DNA from: Paracraurococcus sp049315625
Lineage (GTDB): Bacteria; Pseudomonadota; Alphaproteobacteria; Acetobacterales; Acetobacteraceae
NCBI GenBank assembly: GCA_049315625.1
Contig: JBMOJU010000012.1
Span: 1-34,372, forward strand
DNA length: 34,372 bases
Reading direction: 5' to 3'
Below, in pieces: positions 26,958 through 34,259 of this stretch (position 1 is the stretch's first letter; each line of letters starts with the position of its first letter). The position numbers and the translations under genes are program-made. The notes below the pieces were generated by a model. The model worked only from the letters and a program-made list of their open reading frames with translations, was not told the origin of the DNA and made no database searches.

Positions 26958-27899
26958 TCAGCGGATGGCGATCGGATTGATCATCGACTGAACCGCGCCC
27001 TTGAACAGCGGCTGGCCCAGCACGAAGAGGAACTCGGTCGCCTGGTCGCGTGCCAGGGCGCGGGTGTCCATCACCTCCAGGATGTGGACGCCGCTTTTCG
27101 CCAGCAGGTGCTGGTGGCCTTCCCAGACCCGGGCGGGGTTCTTGAACGGCACGGCTTCGACCCCCCAGGTATCGGCGCCGACGGCGACGACGCCGAGGCC
27201 GGCGAGGAATTCGGCGGCACCGAGGTCGATGCCCGGCTCACCCTTGCCGAAACGGGCCGGGTCGGTCTCCAGCAGGCTGACCCAGCCGGTGTGGATCAGG
27301 ATGACGTCGCCCTGCCGCACCGTGACGCCCTGCGCCTGCATGGCCGCACGCAGGTCGTCGGCGGTGATGATCTCGCCTTCCGCCAGCATCGGCTTGTTCC
27401 GGGCGCGCGCCATGTCCACCAGCACGCCGCGGGTGACCATGGGCGGGATGCCCTCGACGCCGAGCTTGGTGACGCCGGTGGTGTGGATGAAGTCGGCCGC
27501 CTTGTTGCCGTTATAGAAGGTGTTGTCGATGCCGAGATGGGCAAAGCTGTCGAGCTGGCTGCCGACGCCGAGCCAGCCGGTGAACATGTCGTCCACATAG
27601 GACATCTTGTTCTCGGACGGCACGGTGGCGCCGCCGAACTGGTCCGGCATCATGATGGTCACGGCGGCGCTGCGCGGCGGGAAGGCCGGCGTCTCGCGCC
27701 CGACCGGCACGCCGAGGCGGTAGACCTGGCCGCGGGTGACCAGCTTGGTGGCTTCCAGCACCTTCTGCGGCGTCAGCAGGTTCATGGCGCCGATCTGGTC
27801 GTTGGCGCCATACTTGGACGGGTACCAAGTGCCCTGGGCCTGCCCCGCCACAGGGGCCAGGGCGAGCGCGGCAGCCGCCGCCATCGTCATCAAACGCAT
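26958..27899 (-). CDS. Exported cyclase-family (PF04199-like) hydrolase
   Basis: ATG 27899 is preceded by GGAGGAAA and opens a signal peptide (MRLMTMAAAAALALAP, cut near 21), giving 313 residues. The mature part resembles the cyclase/kynurenine-formamidase superfamily: WYPSKYGANDQIGAMNLLTP near the start and a metal-site region at 111-121. Classical members have HxGTHxDxxxH, but here it reads GVGSQLDSFAH: Asp117 and His121 remain while both earlier His are replaced (Gly111 and Gln115). A Gln at the second position occurs in a branch of the family as I recall. Substrate is unknown. It lies alone between convergent DedA and divergent MFS genes. Confidence 0.83.
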   Translation of the reverse strand: MRLMTMAAAAALALAPVAGQAQGTWYPSKYGANDQIGAMNLLTPQKVLEATKLVTRGQVYRLGVPVGRETPAFPPRSAAVTIMMPDQFGGATVPSENKMSYVDDMFTGWLGVGSQLDSFAHLGIDNTFYNGNKAADFIHTTGVTKLGVEGIPPMVTRGVLVDMARARNKPMLAEGEIITADDLRAAMQAQGVTVRQGDVILIHTGWVSLLETDPARFGKGEPGIDLGAAEFLAGLGVVAVGADTWGVEAVPFKNPARVWEGHQHLLAKSGVHILEVMDTRALARDQATEFLFVLGQPLFKGAVQSMINPIAIR

Positions 27900-28223
27900 C
27901 GCGTTTCCTCCGCCGTGTTGAGTCCGGCTTTGGAAGGCTAAAGCGATGCGTGGGGCCAAGGGAAGCGCCGAGCGTCATGACCGTTTGGCGGCAGCCCGCG
28001 CGGGGCGGGTGCATGCGTCCCGCGGGCTCAGCGAGGGCCCCGGAGCCGCCGGCCGAGCCGGTAACGCCATCGGCTCTGGCTACCACGCGCCCCCCAGCCA
28101 TGCCCGCGGCGCGCGCCTGCCCCTGACCAGCCTTGGCTTCCCAGGCGCCCCTGCCGGCCCGATCCTGGCAGCGCGCCCGGGGCACCCCATCTGCCCGGCA
28201 AGCAGTCGAGGGAACGCCACCCC
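27900..28223. other. 324-bp divergent promoter region, cyclase gene / MFS gene
   Basis: No gene is supported. It contains the ribosome site of the cyclase gene next to 27900, and GAGGGA about 10 nt before the MFS start. An inverted repeat lies at 27993-28000 (AGCCCGCG) and 28021-28028 (CGCGGGCT), 8-bp arms 20 bp apart, which could be an operator or transcript hairpin. No convincing -35/-10 pair was found. Confidence 0.4.
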
Positions 28224-29426
28224 ATGGAGCAGACCCGGGCCTGGACCCCGGCGGAGACCCGCACCCTCGGGTTCGTCTCCGCCGCGCATCTGGTCAGCCA
28301 CCTGCATATGCTGGTGCTGCCGCCGCTCTTCCCACTGCTGCAGGCGCAGCTCGGCGTCGGCTTCATCGAGCTCGGCCTGGCGCTGACCTTGTTCAACATC
28401 GTCTCCGGCGTCGTCCAGGCGCCGATGGGCTTCGTGGTGGACCGCTTCGGCTCCCGCCGGGTGCTGGTGGCCGGGCTGGGCCTGGCGGCCACCGCCTTCA
28501 TCGCGCTGGCGCTGTTTCCCACCTACCCCGCGCTGCTCATGGCCTCGGCGGCACTCGGCGTGGCGAATGCCGTCTACCACCCGGCCGACTACGCGCTGCT
28601 GTCGCGCGGCATCGGCGAGGCGCGGATCGGCCGGGCCTTCTCCATCCACACTTTCGCCGGCTATCTCGGCGGCGCGCTGGCGCCGGCGCTGATGCTCGGG
28701 CTTTCGGCCTATGGCGGACTGTCGGCCGCGCTGTTCGCCGCCGGCGCGCTGGCCGCCGCCGCGGCGATTCCGCTGGCGCTGGCCGCCGATCCGGCGCCGG
28801 CGCCGCGCGCCGTCAAGGCGAAGCCGGTCGCCGCTGGCGGCTCGGTGCTTACGCCGGCCGTCATCATGCTGACGGCGTTCTTCGCGCTGCTCAGCTTGTC
28901 GCTCGGCGGGGTGCAGAATTTCTCGGTGGCCGCGCTGGTGAACGGCCGCGGCGTCGATTTCGCCGCGGCCAATGTGGCACTCAGCGCCTTCATGCTGCTC
29001 AGCGCCTTCGGCGTGCTGGCCGGCGGCGTGGTCGCCGACCGGACCACCCGGCATGGCGACGTGGCGGCGCTCGGCTTCGGGCTGACCGGCGCGCTGGTGG
29101 CGCTGGTCGGGCTGGTGCCGCTCGGGCCGGTGCCGCTGGTCGCCGCCATGGGGGCGGCCGGGTTCCTGTCGGGCATGATCATGCCGTCGCGCGACATGCT
29201 GGTGCGCGCCGCGGCACCGCCGGATGCGGTCGGCCGGGTCTTCGGCATCGTCACCACCGGCTTCAACATCGGCGGGACGGTGGGGCCGATGCTCTATGGC
29301 GTGCTCATGGACCAGGGCCAGCCGCTGCTGGTCTTCGCCGCCTCGGTCTTCTTCATCGTGGCGACGATGGCGATGGCGCTGGTGGGCGAGCGGCGGGCGA
29401 AGCGCCCGGTCGCGGCGGCGGAGTAG
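28224..29426 (+). CDS. Major facilitator superfamily transporter
   Basis: The 400-residue protein has twelve predicted hydrophobic segments in two halves split by a Pro/Ala/Lys linker near 190-205. The MFS loop 2-3 signature appears as GFVVDRFGSRRVLVAG near 72-87. The N-terminus (HLVSHLHMLVLPPLFPLLQ) recalls the fosmidomycin-resistance (Fsr) branch, but this is weak. A loop in the second half, VVADRTTRHGD, is the duplicated motif. Substrate and direction are unknown. It ends 10 bp before the convergent Crp-type regulator gene. Confidence 0.88.
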   Translation: MEQTRAWTPAETRTLGFVSAAHLVSHLHMLVLPPLFPLLQAQLGVGFIELGLALTLFNIVSGVVQAPMGFVVDRFGSRRVLVAGLGLAATAFIALALFPTYPALLMASAALGVANAVYHPADYALLSRGIGEARIGRAFSIHTFAGYLGGALAPALMLGLSAYGGLSAALFAAGALAAAAAIPLALAADPAPAPRAVKAKPVAAGGSVLTPAVIMLTAFFALLSLSLGGVQNFSVAALVNGRGVDFAAANVALSAFMLLSAFGVLAGGVVADRTTRHGDVAALGFGLTGALVALVGLVPLGPVPLVAAMGAAGFLSGMIMPSRDMLVRAAAPPDAVGRVFGIVTTGFNIGGTVGPMLYGVLMDQGQPLLVFAASVFFIVATMAMALVGERRAKRPVAAAE

Positions 29427-29436
29427 GTCGCGCGCC

Positions 29437-30159
29437 TCAGGCCTTCTTCGGCCCCTTGCCGGGGTCGCCGGCCATGGCGCGGCGCAGCCCCTCGCGCAGC
29501 GCATCCGGCTTCAGCAGCACGATGCCGGTTCGACTCGCCGTCGCCAGCCCCTCCCGCTGTAGCGCCGAAAGCTCGCGCGAGACGGCCTCCCGCCGGGCGC
29601 CGATCCGGTTCGCCAGAACATGCTGCGGCGGCGGTGGGCTGATGCGGAGCTGCCCGTCCTCCCGCGGCCGGCCTTGCCGCAGCAACTCGGCGACCAGCCG
29701 GTGCCGCACCGGCAGCACCGCCATTTCCACGTTGCGGGCATCCAGCAGCCGCAGCCGGGCGGTCAGCAGGCGCAGCAATTGCAGTCCGGCCGAGGGGGTC
29801 TGCAGCACCAGCTTGAGGAAAATGGCCTGCGGCAGGGAGCACAGGACGGAGCTGTTGATGGCCGTGACGTTGGCCGAACGGCTGAGGCCGTCGATCGCCG
29901 CCATCTCGCCGAAGATCTCGCCGGCCCCCGCATCGCCCAGGATGACCTCCTGCCCGCTGGCGGAGTGGACGGCGATGCGGACGGTGCCGGAGATGATGAG
30001 GAACACGTCGTCCGAGGTGTCGTCGTAATCGATGACGGCCTCGTTGGGCTGCACCCGCCGCCAGCGCGCGTGGCGGGAGGCTTCGGCCAGCAGGCCAGGA
30101 TCCGCGTCCCGCAGCAGCGGGAAACGCGCGAGCCGCTCTTCATCCGGGCCCTGAGGCAT
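29437..30159 (-). CDS. Crp/Fnr-family transcriptional regulator
   Basis: The 240-residue protein has an N-terminal cyclic-nucleotide-binding-type beta-roll (about 10-125) with a phosphate-binding cassette GEIFGEMAAIDGLSRSA whose Gly84, Glu85-like turn and Arg94-Ser95 resemble cAMP-binding Crp. The C-terminal winged helix has recognition helix RREAVSREL, in which R190-E191-x3-R195 matches the R-E-x3-R of E. coli CRP that reads the TGTG half-site. It has a single cysteine and no iron-sulfur cluster motif, so it is not a classical Fnr. A perfect CRP-like palindrome lies 65 bp upstream of its start, implying autoregulation. Confidence 0.92.
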   Translation of the reverse strand: MPQGPDEERLARFPLLRDADPGLLAEASRHARWRRVQPNEAVIDYDDTSDDVFLIISGTVRIAVHSASGQEVILGDAGAGEIFGEMAAIDGLSRSANVTAINSSVLCSLPQAIFLKLVLQTPSAGLQLLRLLTARLRLLDARNVEMAVLPVRHRLVAELLRQGRPREDGQLRISPPPPQHVLANRIGARREAVSRELSALQREGLATASRTGIVLLKPDALREGLRRAMAGDPGKGPKKA

Positions 30160-30223
30160 GGTTGCACGCGCTCTTCGGTGAGGTGGCTAGCAGACTGCAC
30201 TGCACCATTCTCCGCAAGACGGA

Positions 30224-30241
30224 CTGTGCGACATCGCACAG
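30224..30241 (-). promoter_or_regulatory. CRP-like operator palindrome upstream of the Crp/Fnr gene
   Basis: CTGTGCGACATCGCACAG is a perfect palindrome with 8-bp arms around a 2-bp centre. It contains the TGTG-N8-CACA core and spacing of CRP sites (TGTGA-N6-TCACA) with C/G at the fifth position. It lies 65-82 bp before the regulator's start codon, consistent with autoregulation. Confidence 0.65.
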
Positions 30242-30355
30242 CGCCGGACCCCGCGATGCGGCATGTTAGTTGCGATGTTGTCCATGCGTGACCGACTGCG
30301 GGGAGCCGGAAAGCGGACCACCCCGCAGCCTACCCGACCGCCGCATTCGGCGGAT

Positions 30356-30373
30356 ATCACATGGAAATGTGAT
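30356..30373. repeat. Inverted repeat ATCACAT-GGAA-ATGTGAT
   Basis: Perfect 7-bp arms flank GGAA. Seen as half-sites it is TCACA-N6-TGTGA, the reverse arrangement of a CRP site. It lies in the same non-coding region, 115 bp from the CRP-like palindrome, and is unusually AT-rich for the window. It is a candidate operator. Confidence 0.5.
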
Positions 30374-30800
30374 GCCAGGGCGCGAGGCCCTGCGCCCGGC
30401 CGGGGCCAGGTCGCCCCGCCACGGCCCGGCAGCGACGCGGCCCGGGCGGGGCCAGGCGGCGCGGCGACAACCCCGCCCTTGGTTGATCGCCGCCAGACAC
30501 GACCGACGCATGATACCCGGCGCAAGACGTCCCGCCCTGCGGCCCGCCGGGCCGCGGCGCCGAATGGCGTACGGCGTCTGAGGGGCACGCAGGTGGAACC
30601 TGCCGGCGCTCGGTACGATACCAGGACCGATCGCGCTGCGGGCCGCGCTGGCGTGATCGGGTAGAACCCCACCAGGAGTGACCACGCATTCGTGCCAGCC
30701 CGACCTCGCCACGCGACCGCCGCGGCCCAAGGCGATCAGGACCGTCCGATCTGCCGCGACACGCGCTCAGGCGTGCGATGCCCACCATCCCGGCACAACC

Positions 30801-31463
30801 ATGAAGCGCCCGCGCGGCTTGCAGGCCCTGCTGGATGCGATCGCCCTGCCCGCCGACATCCAGGCCGATCTTCTGCGTCGCATGACGGCGCCCTGGCGGG
30901 GCTATCACGGACTGCGGCACCTGGCGGTCCTCTGGGCGCGCCACCGGCGCTACGGCCGGGCCGGTCCGATGTCCCGGCGGCGCTTTGCCCGGCTGATCGC
31001 CGCCGCCATCCTGTTCCACGATGCGGTCCTGGTGCCGGGGGCGGCGACCAATGAGGCACGCTCCGCCGCGCTGTGGCGGCGGACGGCACGACGCCTGCCC
31101 GGCTTCACCCCGGCCGAGATCGCCTGGGTGGCCGACACCATCCTGGCGACCGCCGACCACCTGGGCGCGACGGTGCCGCGGGGCACGCCAGGGGCGGCGC
31201 GGCAATGGATGCTGGACCTCGATCTCAGCCCGATCGGCGAGGAGGCGGAGGTCTTCGACCGCAACGGCCGCGACCTGCGGGTGGAAGCCCGCGCCATGGA
31301 CGACGCGGCCTTCGCCGCCGCGCAACGGGCCTTCCTGTCCCGCCTCGGCGCCGCCCCAAGGCTGCTGCGCCACCCGCGGCTGTATGCGGCGTTCGAGGCG
31401 CGGGCGCGGGCGAATATCGGCCGGGAATTGCGCCGCCGGTCGCCGGCGGTCAGCGGGTCCTGA
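30801..31463 (+). CDS. HD-domain protein (COG4339-like predicted metal-dependent phosphohydrolase)
   Basis: From ATG 30801 the product has 220 residues. Blocks match the predicted HD phosphohydrolases of the COG4339 type: PWRGYHGLRHL with H36 and H40, LFHDAVL with H73-D74, TNEARSA near 83-89 and LDLDLSPIG with Asp139/Asp141. These are the expected metal ligands, so catalytic activity is plausible; the substrate is unknown. A start at GTG 30678 would add 41 Arg/Thr-rich residues without family similarity and has its purine-rich site (CAGGA) too close, so 30801 is preferred, though no good ribosome site precedes it either. The 3' end overlaps the convergent poly-Gly gene by 14 bp. Confidence 0.78.
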   Translation: MKRPRGLQALLDAIALPADIQADLLRRMTAPWRGYHGLRHLAVLWARHRRYGRAGPMSRRRFARLIAAAILFHDAVLVPGAATNEARSAALWRRTARRLPGFTPAEIAWVADTILATADHLGATVPRGTPGAARQWMLDLDLSPIGEEAEVFDRNGRDLRVEARAMDDAAFAAAQRAFLSRLGAAPRLLRHPRLYAAFEARARANIGRELRRRSPAVSGS

Positions 31464-31749
31464 CCGGGGCGGAGACCCCGCCGCCCCCGCCACCGCCCGC
31501 CACCGCCGCGGCCAGGGCGGCGGCCGCGGCCAGCGGGATCAGCGCGGCCTCGGCCGGCACCGCTGGCGGCGTCTCGATCGGCGCCAGCCGCGCGACCCGG
31601 GGCCGCGGCGACGCGACGGGGCGCATCGGGTCCGGCGCGCCGCGGGCCGGGACGGCCACCACCGCGCCATCCGGCACCACCAAACGGGTCTGCGCCGCGG
31701 CGGGCAGCGTCAGCGCCAGCAGCGCGGCCATGGCAGTTCGAACGACCAT
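31450..31749 (-). CDS. Small secreted protein with poly-Gly tract, unknown function
   Basis: Starting at ATG 31749 the product has 99 residues, with a signal peptide MVVRTAMAALLALTLPAAA likely cut after 19. The mature part is Pro/Val/Ala/Arg-rich, then a hydrophobic Ala stretch, seven consecutive Gly and a short VSAPVRTR tail. ATG 31785 would add 12 residues ahead of the signal and is less likely. No family is recognised. The signal peptide argues that it is real, but the low complexity lowers confidence. It lies 38 bp after maiA's end in the opposite sense of the HD gene. Confidence 0.5.
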   Translation of the reverse strand: MVVRTAMAALLALTLPAAAQTRLVVPDGAVVAVPARGAPDPMRPVASPRPRVARLAPIETPPAVPAEAALIPLAAAAALAAAVAGGGGGGGVSAPVRTR

Positions 31750-31787
31750 TCCGCATGGTGTGCGGAAAACGCGCGCCGGTTGCAAGC

Positions 31788-32420
31788 CTATTCGGCATCC
31801 GGCTGGCCTTCCGGCGCCGCATCCGCGAAGGCGGGCAGCGCCAGGCAGGCCGCTTCGGCCGCCAGCAGCCGCGGCATGGCGGCGAGGTCCACGCCGAAGC
31901 GGCGGGCGTTGTAGAGTTGCGGGACCAGGGCGATGTCGGCGAGCCCCGGGGCGGCGCCGAAGCAGAAGGGCCCCGGCTGGTCCTGGACCAGCGCCTCGCA
32001 GGCGGCCAGGCCCTCGGCGATGGTGTCGCGCGCCCAGGCATGGGCGACCGCCTGGTCGTGGCCCAGCGCCTTCACCCGGTTCATGACGCGGAGGTTCTGC
32101 ACCGCATGGATCTCGGCCGCGATCGCCTGGGCGAAGGCGCGGACCCGGGCACGGGCCAGGGGCTCGGGCGGCAGCAGCGGCGGCGCCGGGTGCGTCTCGT
32201 CGAGGTACTCGCAGATCGCCAGCGACTGGGTCAGCACCGCGCCGTCGTCCAGCACCAGCGCCGGGACCAGGCCCTGCGGGTTCAGCGCCAGCGCATCCGG
32301 CGCGCGCTGCTGGTCCTGCCGCAGGTGGCGGAAGCGGTGCTCGGCGGCCAGGCCCTTCAGGTTCAGCGCGATGCGCACCCGATAGGCCGCCGAGGACCGC
32401 CAGTAGCCCCAGAGGATCAC
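31788..32420 (-). CDS. maiA: Maleylacetoacetate isomerase (zeta-class GST)
   Basis: MaiA isomerises maleylacetoacetate to fumarylacetoacetate with glutathione in tyrosine/homogentisate breakdown; some relatives act on maleylpyruvate. GTG 32420 overlaps the acyl-CoA dehydrogenase stop (GTGA), giving 210 residues. The zeta-GST glutathione-activating motif is present as RSSAAYRVRIALN at 8-20. The NPQGLVPALVLDDG and QSLAICEYLDE blocks of the thioredoxin-like domain follow, then the all-helical domain with GLADIALVPQLYNARRFGVDL. The partner enzymes (hydroxyphenylpyruvate dioxygenase, homogentisate dioxygenase, fumarylacetoacetase) are not in the window. Its coupling to an acyl-CoA dehydrogenase is not a standard tyrosine-pathway arrangement. 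Confidence 0.87.
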   Translation of the reverse strand: MILWGYWRSSAAYRVRIALNLKGLAAEHRFRHLRQDQQRAPDALALNPQGLVPALVLDDGAVLTQSLAICEYLDETHPAPPLLPPEPLARARVRAFAQAIAAEIHAVQNLRVMNRVKALGHDQAVAHAWARDTIAEGLAACEALVQDQPGPFCFGAAPGLADIALVPQLYNARRFGVDLAAMPRLLAAEAACLALPAFADAAPEGQPDAE

Positions 32421-33592
32421 GCCCGCCGCCCCAGCATCGACCGCGCGATGATCAGCCGCATGACCTCGTTCGTCCCTTCCAGGATGCGGTGGACGCGGAG
32501 GTCGCGGACGATCTTCTCGATCCCGTATTCCGCCAGGTACCCGTAGCCGCCGAGCAGTTGCAGCGCATCGTCGGCGACCTTCGAGCAGGTGTCGGTGACG
32601 AAGCGCTTGGCCATGGCGCAGAAGGCGGTGGCGTCCGGCGCCTTGGCGTCCAGCTTCGAGCAGGCGCGCCAGAGGAAGGTGCGGCAGACCTCCAGCTCGG
32701 TCTGCATGTCGGCCAGGCGGAACTGGGTGTTCTGGAAATCGGCGATCGCCTTGCCGAAGGCGCGCCTTTCCTGGACATAGGCCAGCGCGATGTCGAGCGC
32801 GGCCTGGGCGCCGCCGAGCGAGCAGGCGGCGATGTTCAGCCGGCCGCCATCCAGCCCGGCCATGGCGAAGCGGAACCCCTGCCCTTCCTGCCCCAGCAGC
32901 GCCGCGGCCGGCACGCGGGCGCCCTCGAAGATCACCGCGCGGGTCGGCTGGGCGTTCCAGCCCATCTTCTTCTCGTTCGCCCCGAAGGACAGGCCCGGCG
33001 TGTCCTTCGGCACCAGCAGGGCGGAGACGCCGCCCGGCCCCTCCCCGCCCGTCCGCACCATGGTCAGGTAGAGGTCGGAGGCGCCGGCGCCGCTGATGAA
33101 CTGCTTGCTGCCGTCCAGCACATAGTCCCCGCCATCGCGCCGCGCCCGGGTGCGCAACGCCGCGGCATCCGAGCCCGAGCCTGGCTCGGTGAGGCAGTAG
33201 CTGGCGACCTGCCGCATCGGGATCAGCGCCGGCAGGTACTGCGCCCGCTGCGCATCGTCGCCGAAGCGGTCGATCATCCAGGCGACCATGTTGTGGATCG
33301 ACAGGTAGGCAGAGACGGTCGGGCAGCCCATCGCCAGCGCCTCGAACACCACCGCGGCGTCGAGCCGGCTGAGGCCGGCGCCGCCCGATTCCTCCCGCAC
33401 ATAGAGCGCGGCCATGCCGAGGGCGGCGGCCTCGCGCATCTCCTCGACCGGGAAGTGACGCGCCTGGTCCCATTCCAGCGCCTTGGGCGCCAGCCTCTCC
33501 CGGGCGAAGGCCAGGGCGGTCTCGCGCAGCTCGCGCGTGGCCTCGGGCAATTCGAAGGCGGCGGCCGAGGGGCTTGGGGTGTCGAGCGGCAT
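32417..33592 (-). CDS. Acyl-CoA dehydrogenase, isobutyryl-CoA-dehydrogenase-like
   Basis: The 391-residue flavoenzyme introduces a trans alpha,beta double bond in acyl-CoA and passes electrons to ETF. The FAD/substrate motif YCLTEPGSGSD lies at 132-142, and the C-terminal block has RDLRVHRILEGTNEVMRL with Glu372 as the likely catalytic base. The ALYVREESGGAGLSRLDAA and SIHNMVAWMIDRFG segments and the ILEGTNE form resemble ACAD8-type enzymes of valine breakdown; short-branched-chain specificity is inferred. It is the first gene of a two-gene unit with maiA and diverges from ccdAB with 110 bp between starts. Confidence 0.9.
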   Translation of the reverse strand: MPLDTPSPSAAAFELPEATRELRETALAFARERLAPKALEWDQARHFPVEEMREAAALGMAALYVREESGGAGLSRLDAAVVFEALAMGCPTVSAYLSIHNMVAWMIDRFGDDAQRAQYLPALIPMRQVASYCLTEPGSGSDAAALRTRARRDGGDYVLDGSKQFISGAGASDLYLTMVRTGGEGPGGVSALLVPKDTPGLSFGANEKKMGWNAQPTRAVIFEGARVPAAALLGQEGQGFRFAMAGLDGGRLNIAACSLGGAQAALDIALAYVQERRAFGKAIADFQNTQFRLADMQTELEVCRTFLWRACSKLDAKAPDATAFCAMAKRFVTDTCSKVADDALQLLGGYGYLAEYGIEKIVRDLRVHRILEGTNEVMRLIIARSMLGRRA

Positions 33593-33651
33593 TGGGTCTC
33601 CTCCGGTCGCCGATATCGGCCTTCTGCGGCAGCTTCGTCCAGGGGCGATGC

Positions 33652-33680
33652 TTGAAGCGGCAGCACCGCCTGCGCATAGT
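33652..33680 (+). promoter_or_regulatory. Predicted sigma70-type promoter of ccdAB
   Basis: TTGAAG (33652-33657, 4 of 6 to TTGACA) and CATAGT (33675-33680, 4 of 6 to TATAAT) are separated by exactly 17 bp. The pair is 22 bp before the ccdA start and correctly placed for it. Confidence 0.55.
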
Positions 33681-33691
33681 TCCTGCGCAGG
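33669..33691 (+). promoter_or_regulatory. Repeat/palindrome overlapping the ccdAB promoter, likely CcdA operator
   Basis: CCTGCGCA occurs at 33669-33676 and 33682-33689 as a direct repeat. The second copy extends to the palindrome CCTGCGCAGG (33682-33691). The repeats overlap the -10 and the expected transcription start, where CcdA or the CcdA-CcdB complex would repress its own operon. Confidence 0.5.
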
Positions 33692-33702
33692 AGGCCAAGC
33701 CG

Positions 33703-33933
33703 ATGTCCGCCACCGCCCGCCGCCCCACCAATGTGAGCCTGCCGGAAATCCTCGTCGCCGAGGCCAAGGCGCTCGGGGTCAACCTGTCCCGCGCCTGCGA
33801 GGCCGGGCTCGGCGCCGCGGTGCAGGCGGCGCGTGCCCAGCGTTGGAAGGCGGAGAACGCCGCGGCCATGCAATCCTGGGCCGAGCCCCTGGAGCGGCAC
33901 GGCCTGCCGCTGGCGCGGTTCCGCAGCTTCTGA
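33703..33933 (+). CDS. ccdA: CcdA-type antitoxin
   Basis: ATG 33703 has a strong Shine-Dalgarno AGGAGG (33689-33694) with 8-nt spacing and gives 76 residues, the usual size. The N-terminal ribbon-helix-helix DNA-binding part reads RRPTNVSLPEILVAEAKALGVNLS. The C-terminal toxin-binding part, WKAENAAAMQSWAEPLERHG followed by LPLARFRSF, is typical of chromosomal CcdA proteins. It neutralises CcdB and represses the operon. The toxin starts 2 nt after its stop. Confidence 0.92.
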   Translation: MSATARRPTNVSLPEILVAEAKALGVNLSRACEAGLGAAVQAARAQRWKAENAAAMQSWAEPLERHGLPLARFRSF

Positions 33934-33935
33934 GC

Positions 33936-34259
33936 ATGGCCCGCTTCGACCTGCACCGGCTGGACGGCGTGCTGGTCGTCGACCTGCAGCACGACCTGCT
34001 GGACCACCTGCCGACCCGCGTGGTCGCGCCGCTGCTGCCGCCCGGCCAGGCCGGGCAGCCGGTGCGGGACCTGCACCCGGTCTTCGAATTCGAAGGTGGG
34101 ACGCATATCCTCGCCCTCCACCAACTTGCGGCGGTCCCGCGGCGGGAGCTCGGCCCCGCCATCGGCACCCTGGATGCCGGGTACGACGCGATCATGCGCG
34201 GCCTCGGCATCCTGCTGCTGACCGGCGTGTCGCCGGCCCACGCCGCCGCGGCGCCCTGA
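33936..34259 (+). CDS. ccdB: CcdB-type gyrase-poison toxin
   Basis: The 107-residue protein starts at ATG 33936, 2 nt after ccdA. Family blocks are ARFDLHRLDGVLVVDLQHDL near the N-terminus, LLDHLPTRVVAPLLP, and LAAVPRRELGPAIGTL in the middle. CcdB of plasmid F poisons DNA gyrase through a C-terminal Trp-Gly-Ile. Here that position reads Thr-Gly-Val in LLLTGV, and about nine Ala/Pro-rich residues follow, so toxicity cannot be assumed. The stop lies in the loop of the operon's terminator hairpin. Confidence 0.9.
   Translation: MARFDLHRLDGVLVVDLQHDLLDHLPTRVVAPLLPPGQAGQPVRDLHPVFEFEGGTHILALHQLAAVPRRELGPAIGTLDAGYDAIMRGLGILLLTGVSPAHAAAAP

Larger units (their letters stand above)
30160..30800. other. 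Long non-coding region between Crp-type gene and HD-domain gene
   Basis: This 641-bp divergent region is the largest gap in the window. Small frames run through it on both strands, but they read as low-complexity Arg/Pro/Ala translations without a ribosome site or family match, so I call no gene. It holds the palindrome at 30224-30241 and an inverted repeat at 30356-30373. A weak -35-like TTGCGG (minus strand, 30212-30217) lies between the palindrome and the regulator start. If the HD gene starts at GTG 30678, its last 123 bp would be coding. Confidence 0.5.

Noticed and set aside
30263..30664. Several 100-160 codon frames on both strands in the 641-bp gap
   Set aside because: They overlap each other in several frames, consist of Arg/Pro/Ala/Gly strings and lack ribosome sites, so none is supported.
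33703..34259. Possible plasmid or mobile-element origin of ccdAB
   Set aside because: No transposase, integrase, inverted terminal repeats or replication genes are nearby, and base use resembles the surroundings. Chromosomal Ccd modules are common in related bacteria.
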